From Mycobacterium sp. ITM-2016-00316 (lineage in GTDB: Bacteria > Actinomycetota > Actinomycetes > Mycobacteriales > Mycobacteriaceae): a DNA stretch of 64,000 bases. The notes under the pieces are model-generated. The model had not been told where the DNA came from. It did no database searches and worked only from the letters and a program-made list of their open reading frames with translations. Position 1 is the stretch's first letter; each line of letters opens with the position of its first letter. This document shows, piece by piece, positions 59,656 through 64,000 of this stretch. The DNA is taken from NCBI RefSeq assembly GCF_002968335.2, contig NZ_CP134398.1:3658001-3722000 (forward strand), given 5' to 3'. Both the position numbers and the translations under genes were made by a program.

Positions 59656-61257
59656 ATGACGCACGCTGATGCAGCCCTGCAGCCCCCGATGAAGTGGAAT
59701 GCCTGGGGCGACCCGCACGCCGCCAAGCCGCTCTCCGACGGCATCAAGGCACTCCTCAAGCAGGCGCTGGGCATCGAGGGCCCGGCCACCCCCGAACTGG
59801 CGATCACCGAGGTGCAGGTGCGGCCGTCGGCGCTGACCGACAGCGACCGCGCGGCCCTGGAAGCCGTTGTCGGGGCGCAGTTCTGCCGCACCGACGACGC
59901 CAGCCGGCTGCTGCGTGCCGGCGGCAAGTCGACCCTGGACCTGTTGCGTCGCAAGGACACCGGTGTGCAGGATGCCCCGGACGCGGTGCTGCTTCCCGGC
60001 AGCGAGGATGGCATCGTCGAGCTGCTGCGCATCTGTTCGCAGCGCCGGATCGCGGTCGTCCCGTTCGGCGGCGGTACCACCGTGGTGGGCGGTGTGGATC
60101 CCGAGCGCGGCGGATTCGCCTCGGTCATCTCACTGGACCTGCGACGCCTGGACGCCCTGCACAGCCTCGACGCGGTCTCCGGGGAGGCCGAACTCGGCGC
60201 CGGAGTCACCGGCCCCCGGGCGGAGGAACTGTTGGGCGCACACGGGTTCTCACTCGGGCATTTCCCGCAGAGCTTCCAGTTCGCCACCATCGGCGGGTTC
60301 GCCGCCACCCGATCCTCGGGGCAAGATTCCGCCGGCTACGGCCGATTCGACGATATGGTCCGCGGACTGCGGGTGGTGACACCGGCCGGCGTGCTCGACC
60401 TGGGCCGCGCCCCGGCCTCGGCGGCCGGCCCCGACCTGCGCCAGCTGATCGTGGGATCCGAGGGCCTGTTCGGCATCATCACCAGCGTGCGGGTCCGGGT
60501 GCACCCGGTCTCGGAGTCCACCCGCTACGAGGCCTGGTCCTTCCCCGATTTCGCCACCGGCGCAGACGCATTGCGTGCCGTCATCCAGACCGGCACCGGC
60601 CCCACGGTGATCCGGCTGTCCGATGAGGCCGAGACCGGCGTCAACCTAGCCACCACCGAGAACATCGGCGAGCAGACCATCACCGGCGGTTGTCTGGCGA
60701 TCACCGCGTTCGAGGGGACACCGGCCCATGCCGAGAGCCGCCACGCCGAGACCGCCGCGCTGCTGCGGGCCCACGGCGCCACCTCGCTGGGGGAAGCGCC
60801 GGCCAAGGGCTGGGAGCACGGCCGGTTCGGCGCTCCGTACCTGCGGGATTCGCTGCTGGCGGCCGGCGCGCTGTGCGAAACCCTGGAGACCGCGACCAAC
60901 TGGTCTCATGTGCCCGCCCTCAAGGCCGCCGTCACCGCGGCGCTGTCCGAATCGCTGGGACAGGCCCTGGTGATGTGCCATATTTCGCATGTGTACCCCA
61001 CCGGAGCGTCGCTGTATTTCACCGTCGTCGCCGCCCAGCAGGGCGACCCGATCGAGCAGTGGCGCCGGGCCAAGACCGCGGCCTCCGATGCCATGGTGCG
61101 CACCGGCGCGACCATCACCCACCATCACGCGGTCGGCACCGACCACCGGCCATGGATGCGCGCCGAGATCGGCGATCTCGGCGTGGACATCCTGCGCGCG
61201 GTCAAGGCGACCCTGGACCCGGCCGGAATCCTCAACCCCGGCAAGCTGATTCCGTGA
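59656..61257 (+). CDS. FAD-linked oxidase, alkyl-DHAP-synthase-like (Rv2251)
   Basis: 533 residues. The PCMH FAD-binding domain (about 90-280) shows RIAVVPFGGGTTVVGGV, GHFPQSFQFATIGGF and ATRSSGQDSAGYGRFDDMV; the C-terminal FAD-oxidase domain ends with GILNPGKLIP. The SSGQ.S.GYG block is typical of alkyldihydroxyacetone-phosphate synthase relatives, which make ether lipids. With glpD and the lipid kinase close by, glycerolipid metabolism is a sensible theme (inference). The stop overlaps the next start by 4 nt. Confidence 0.92.
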   Translation: MTHADAALQPPMKWNAWGDPHAAKPLSDGIKALLKQALGIEGPATPELAITEVQVRPSALTDSDRAALEAVVGAQFCRTDDASRLLRAGGKSTLDLLRRKDTGVQDAPDAVLLPGSEDGIVELLRICSQRRIAVVPFGGGTTVVGGVDPERGGFASVISLDLRRLDALHSLDAVSGEAELGAGVTGPRAEELLGAHGFSLGHFPQSFQFATIGGFAATRSSGQDSAGYGRFDDMVRGLRVVTPAGVLDLGRAPASAAGPDLRQLIVGSEGLFGIITSVRVRVHPVSESTRYEAWSFPDFATGADALRAVIQTGTGPTVIRLSDEAETGVNLATTENIGEQTITGGCLAITAFEGTPAHAESRHAETAALLRAHGATSLGEAPAKGWEHGRFGAPYLRDSLLAAGALCETLETATNWSHVPALKAAVTAALSESLGQALVMCHISHVYPTGASLYFTVVAAQQGDPIEQWRRAKTAASDAMVRTGATITHHHAVGTDHRPWMRAEIGDLGVDILRAVKATLDPAGILNPGKLIP

Positions 61258-62147
61258 TCAACCGGGTCACCGTTCTGACCAACCCAGCGTCGGGACACGG
61301 TGGCGCCTCCCATGCCGCGGAGCGCGCCATCACCCAGTTGCACCGGCGCGGTGTGGATGTCGTGGCCATTGCCGGGCGCGACTCCGCGCATGCCCGCCAG
61401 CTCGTCGAAGGCGCGCTGGAACGCGGCATGGACGCGCTCGTGGTCGTCGGCGGTGACGGCATCATCTCACTGGCGCTGCAGGTGCTCGCCCAGACCGATA
61501 TCCCGCTGGGCATCGTGCCGGCGGGCACCGGCAACGATCACGCCCGCGAGTTCGGTATCCCGGCAAAGGATCCCGAGGCCGCGGCCGATGTCATCGCAGA
61601 GGGCAACATCAGCGAGATCGATCTCGGCCGGATCTCGGGCGCCGACGGCACCGATCGTTGGTTCGGCACCGTGATGGCCGCCGGGTTCGACTCACTCGTC
61701 ACCGACCGCACCAACCGGATGACCTGGCCACACGGCCGGATGCGCTACAACCTCGCCATGGTGGCCGAGATCTCCAAGCTGCGACTGCTGCCGTTCCGGT
61801 TGTCCTTCGACGGCGGCGAGGAACTGACCACCGAGCTGACCCTCGCCGCGTTCGGTAACACCCGCAGCTACGGCGGCGGGATGAAGATCTGCCCGGGCGC
61901 GGACCCACGGGACGGTCTGCTCGACGCGACGATGGTGGCCTCGGCATCCCGGATGAAGCTGATCCGCCTGTTCCCCACCGTGTTCAAGGGCACCCATGTC
62001 GATCTCGACGAGGTGCGCACCGCACGCGCGAAGACGATCACCGTCGATTCCCCGGGTATCAACGCCTACGCCGACGGTGAATACGTGTGCCCGCTGCCCG
62101 TCACCGTCACCGCGGTACCGAACGCGCTGAAGATCCTCACGCCCTAA
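61254..62147 (+). CDS. dagK: Diacylglycerol kinase-family lipid kinase (Rv2252)
   Basis: 297 residues. DAGK catalytic fold: VLTNPASGHGG at the start, VVVGGDGIISLALQ (the GGDG nucleotide-binding motif) and GIVPAGTGNDHAREFG. The C-terminal beta-sandwich part includes AAFGNTRSYGGGMKICP. M. tuberculosis Rv2252 phosphorylates diacylglycerol for phosphatidylinositol mannoside synthesis. The GTG overlaps the FAD oxidase TGA (GTGA), so the pair is one operon. Confidence 0.93.
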   Translation: MINRVTVLTNPASGHGGASHAAERAITQLHRRGVDVVAIAGRDSAHARQLVEGALERGMDALVVVGGDGIISLALQVLAQTDIPLGIVPAGTGNDHAREFGIPAKDPEAAADVIAEGNISEIDLGRISGADGTDRWFGTVMAAGFDSLVTDRTNRMTWPHGRMRYNLAMVAEISKLRLLPFRLSFDGGEELTTELTLAAFGNTRSYGGGMKICPGADPRDGLLDATMVASASRMKLIRLFPTVFKGTHVDLDEVRTARAKTITVDSPGINAYADGEYVCPLPVTVTAVPNALKILTP

Positions 62148-62156
62148 CATCGAGCC

Positions 62157-62498
62157 GTGGACTGGGAGTTCGACGGTGCGGTGTTTCAGTGGCGCGGCCC
62201 GGCGCCGTACTTCTTCGTCGCCACCCCCGCCGAGGTCGACGACTTCCTGCACGCGCATCTGGGCGAGCTGACCTACGGCTGGGGTGTCATCCCGGCACGG
62301 GTGGGTATCGGCGCCACCACGGTGAGCACATCGCTGATCCCGAAGGACGACGTGTACCTGGTGCCGCTGAAGCTGGCGCTACGCCGGCCCGAGGGTATCG
62401 ACGACGGCGATGTCGTGCGGGTGCGCCTCAGCGTCGGTGGTCAGCCGACGCCCCGGTTGAGCCAGCTGACCTCGCCGGTGTCGCCACCGCCGCGGTAG
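62157..62498 (+). CDS. DUF1905 family protein
   Basis: 113 residues, small beta-barrel type domain. MDWEFDGAVFQWRGPAPYFFVATP and VIPARVGIGATTVSTSLIPKDDVYLVPLKLALRRPEGIDDGDVV are typical DUF1905 sequences. Function unknown. The 3' end overlaps the convergent DUF3145 gene by 58 nt. The start is 9 bases after the dagK stop. Confidence 0.88.
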   Translation: MDWEFDGAVFQWRGPAPYFFVATPAEVDDFLHAHLGELTYGWGVIPARVGIGATTVSTSLIPKDDVYLVPLKLALRRPEGIDDGDVVRVRLSVGGQPTPRLSQLTSPVSPPPR

Positions 62499-62953
62499 GG
62501 CTCCAGCGATTCGTCCCATGCGGTGCCGAGCACCGAGTCCAGATCGGCGGCCAGCGCGTCGGCGCCGGAGGCCATCAGGGTGCGCAGCCGCTGCTCACCG
62601 ACCATCACGTCCCCGTTGGCGCTCATTGCCCCGCTCCACAGACCGAGTTGCGGGGTGTGGCACCAACGGTGTCCGTCGACGCCCTCACTGGGGTCCTCGG
62701 TCACCTCGAAGCGGAGCACCGACCAGGACCGCAGGGCGTTGGCCAACTGCGCACCGGTACCCACCGGACCCACCCAGTTGGTGACGGCACGCAGTTGTCC
62801 GGGCATGGCTGGTTGGGGCGTCCACTTGAGGTTCGCCCGCGCCGACAGGGTCGACGAAAGGGCCCACTCGACATGTGGGCATACCGCCGCGGGCGAGGCG
62901 TGAACGTAGACCACGCCAGTTGTCGCCTCGGCGAACTGGTTCGACGCACGCAT
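62441..62953 (-). CDS. DUF3145 family protein (Rv2256c-like)
   Basis: 170 residues, actinobacterial family with a conserved N-terminus ATTGVVYVHASPAAVCPHVEWAL and an LRFEVTEDPSEGVDGHRWCHTPQLGLW region. Two to three tryptophans in short repeats are typical. Function unknown. The final 58 nt overlap the DUF1905 gene on the other strand. A promoter should lie in the 110 bp between it and the serine hydrolase stop. Confidence 0.9.
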   Translation of the reverse strand: MRASNQFAEATTGVVYVHASPAAVCPHVEWALSSTLSARANLKWTPQPAMPGQLRAVTNWVGPVGTGAQLANALRSWSVLRFEVTEDPSEGVDGHRWCHTPQLGLWSGAMSANGDVMVGEQRLRTLMASGADALAADLDSVLGTAWDESLEPYRGGGDTGEVSWLNRGVG

Positions 62954-63063
62954 ACTTCTGCTCCTTCGGCTCCACTAGGGACGTCTTCCCCAACGACCTG
63001 GTGTTACCGAACTGTGCAGCTGTTTCGTGCGTGTCTATTGTGCCTCGTGGGACGCGTGTTGCG

Positions 63064-63948
63064 CTAGTGTGCGCCGAATTCTCTCAGGACTCCATCAGAG
63101 ATGGCCGGCCACAGCGGATACGTCCACTCCCCGAAGTCCCGGTCGGTCAGCACCACAAAGGCCAGGTCAACAGCAGGATCCACCCACAGGAACGTCCCGG
63201 ACTGGCCGAAATGCCCGTAGGTCCGGGCCGAGTTGGATGTGCCGGTCCAGTGCGGCTTTTTCTCCGCCCGGATCTCGAACCCGAGCCCCCAGTCGTTCGG
63301 GCGTTGCGATCCGAACCCGGGCAGTACCCCGTTCAGGCCGGCGAACTGCACCGTCGTCGCCTCGGCGTGCAACTCGGGCGTCACCAGCGCCGGCCGCAGC
63401 AGATCGGCGGCGAAACGCACCAGATCGTCCACCGAGGACTCGCCGCCGTACCCGGCGGCCGGCGCTCCCCCGGCCAGCGTCGAGGACGTCATGCCGAGCG
63501 GTTCGAACACGGCCTCGGACAGGTAGGTCTGCACCGAGATGTCGGTCGCCGCTTCCAGCGCCTCGGCGAGCAGGGTGAACCCGTGATTGGAGTAGATGCG
63601 CCGAGTCCCGGGAGCGGCGAGCACGTCAAATCTCCCGTCGCTTCGCTCGCCCCGGACACCGGATTGCATGGCCACCCCTGACGCATGTGCCAGCAGATGG
63701 CGCACCGTCGAACCCGGCGGGCCGGCCGGCGTGTCCAGTTCGAAGGCGCCCTCCTCCACCGCGACCTGTGCGGCGCGAGCGACCAGCGGCTTGGTGACCG
63801 AGGCGAGCCGGAACCGGTGGGTGGTGTCACCGTGGGCGGCGAGCACGGCAACTCTCCCGTCGCTTCGCTCGCCCCGACCGGCCGGCCCCACCACCGCGGC
63901 GGCAACTGTAGAGACCGGCCAGTCGTCGAGAAGCTCGAGTGCGCCCAC
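63064..63948 (-). CDS. Serine hydrolase / beta-lactamase-fold protein with two in-frame repeat insertions
   Basis: 294 residues. Class C/PBP-like fold: SxxK in ASVTKP, YSN in RIYSNHG (Y-x-N) and a C-terminal HFGQSGT block. No signal peptide is seen. Two near-identical peptide segments, GERSDGR followed by two variable residues and VLAA, occur at about 26-37 and 99-110; each is encoded by a copy of the dispersed repeat (63634-63653 and 63856-63875, within longer matching stretches of about 40 nt). They are absent from the usual fold as far as I can judge and lie in loops. Catalytic motifs are intact, so activity is expected. Confidence 0.9.
   Translation of the reverse strand: MGALELLDDWPVSTVAAAVVGPAGRGERSDGRVAVLAAHGDTTHRFRLASVTKPLVARAAQVAVEEGAFELDTPAGPPGSTVRHLLAHASGVAMQSGVRGERSDGRFDVLAAPGTRRIYSNHGFTLLAEALEAATDISVQTYLSEAVFEPLGMTSSTLAGGAPAAGYGGESSVDDLVRFAADLLRPALVTPELHAEATTVQFAGLNGVLPGFGSQRPNDWGLGFEIRAEKKPHWTGTSNSARTYGHFGQSGTFLWVDPAVDLAFVVLTDRDFGEWTYPLWPAISDGVLREFGAH
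63634..63653 (-). repeat. Dispersed short repeat, full 20-nt form inside a coding sequence
   Basis: Plus strand CCCGTCGCTTCGCTCGCCCC, coding in frame for part of GERSDGR in the serine hydrolase. Identical in reverse complement to 19922-19941. Confidence 0.8.
63856..63875 (-). repeat. Dispersed short repeat, second copy in the same coding sequence
   Basis: Plus strand CCCGTCGCTTCGCTCGCCCC, again in frame for GERSDGR. Flanking bases of this and the other copy match over about 40 nt with a few changes. Confidence 0.8.
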
Positions 63949-63958
63949 CGAGCAGATG

Positions 63959-64000
63959 CTACTTATGCGCGACGTAGTAGTAGTTGATCGGATCGGACTC
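63959..64000 (-). CDS. C-terminal end of a gene running past the window, possibly a SAM methyltransferase
   Basis: The minus-strand frame is open from base 64000 to a TAG at 63959, 13 codons reading ESDPINYYYVAHK. Such a tail (DPINxYYVAxK) is typical of class I methyltransferases, and a methyltransferase-type gene (Rv2258c) follows at this place in M. tuberculosis. Too short for certainty. Confidence 0.4.
   Translation of the reverse strand, partial: ESDPINYYYVAHK

Overview
The window is a high-GC chromosome segment from a Mycobacterium, most likely a rapid grower of the Mycolicibacterium type. Its gene order follows M. tuberculosis Rv2213 (pepB) through about Rv2258c almost gene for gene, with several accessory insertions. 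Starts are often GTG, co-transcribed genes often overlap by 4 nt, and the mycolic-acid FAS-II operon is present. No phage, complete insertion sequence or CRISPR array was seen.

Layout. 1-8.3 kb: end of a leucyl aminopeptidase, ephD and a small partner gene on the minus strand, then the lipoate block dlaT - TIGR01777 gene - lipB - lipA - DUF4191 gene. 8.4-21.3 kb: glutamine synthetase region (glnA1, glnE, glnA2), interrupted between glnA1 and glnE by two DoxX genes, a PaaI-type thioesterase and a 1572-residue secreted multidomain protein ending in an M4 (thermolysin-like) peptidase. 21.4-29 kb: an unassigned membrane protein, two tandem Hip1-type hydrolases, a WS/DGAT acyltransferase, panB and a crotonase. 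29-36 kb: a CYTH-CHAD gene tail to tail with RNase P RNA, an AraC/VOC pair, a 13E12 HNH gene with a LexA-type box on its start codon, and a frameshifted FAD oxidoreductase-methyltransferase fusion divergent from an XRE-cupin regulator. 36-44.8 kb: a four-gene minus operon (cobC-like, Nif3-like, zinc ribbon, RNase HI/phosphatase), ptkA-ptpA-SURF1, cobD, a DUF2236 gene, a SOUL gene and a small secreted protein. 45-47.7 kb: a small lipoprotein, tRNA-Val(UAC), ahpE, a DUF3052 gene and another lipoprotein. 47.8-57.4 kb: aceE, mabR and the FAS-II operon fabD-acpM-kasA-kasB-accD6. 57.5-64 kb: glpD, a TetR gene, an FAD-linked oxidase, a diacylglycerol kinase-type gene, DUF1905 and DUF3145 genes, a serine hydrolase and the edge of a further gene.

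How the parts connect. DlaT is the lipoylated E2 and AceE the E1 of pyruvate dehydrogenase; LipB and LipA make the lipoyl group. GlnE adenylylates GlnA1, whose target Tyr406 is present. AccD6 supplies malonyl-CoA and FabD loads it onto AcpM for KasA and KasB. MabR lies just upstream, and a site matching TTTTGT-N9-ACAAAA sits in front of fabD.

Most noteworthy: the modular M4 protease; a short dispersed repeat (core GAGCGAAGCGAC) that enters one serine-hydrolase gene twice in frame; the single-base frameshift in the FAD-methyltransferase fusion together with a perfect palindrome on its regulator's start codon; and the LexA-type box on the HNH gene. Homology statements rest on remembered family features, not on searches.
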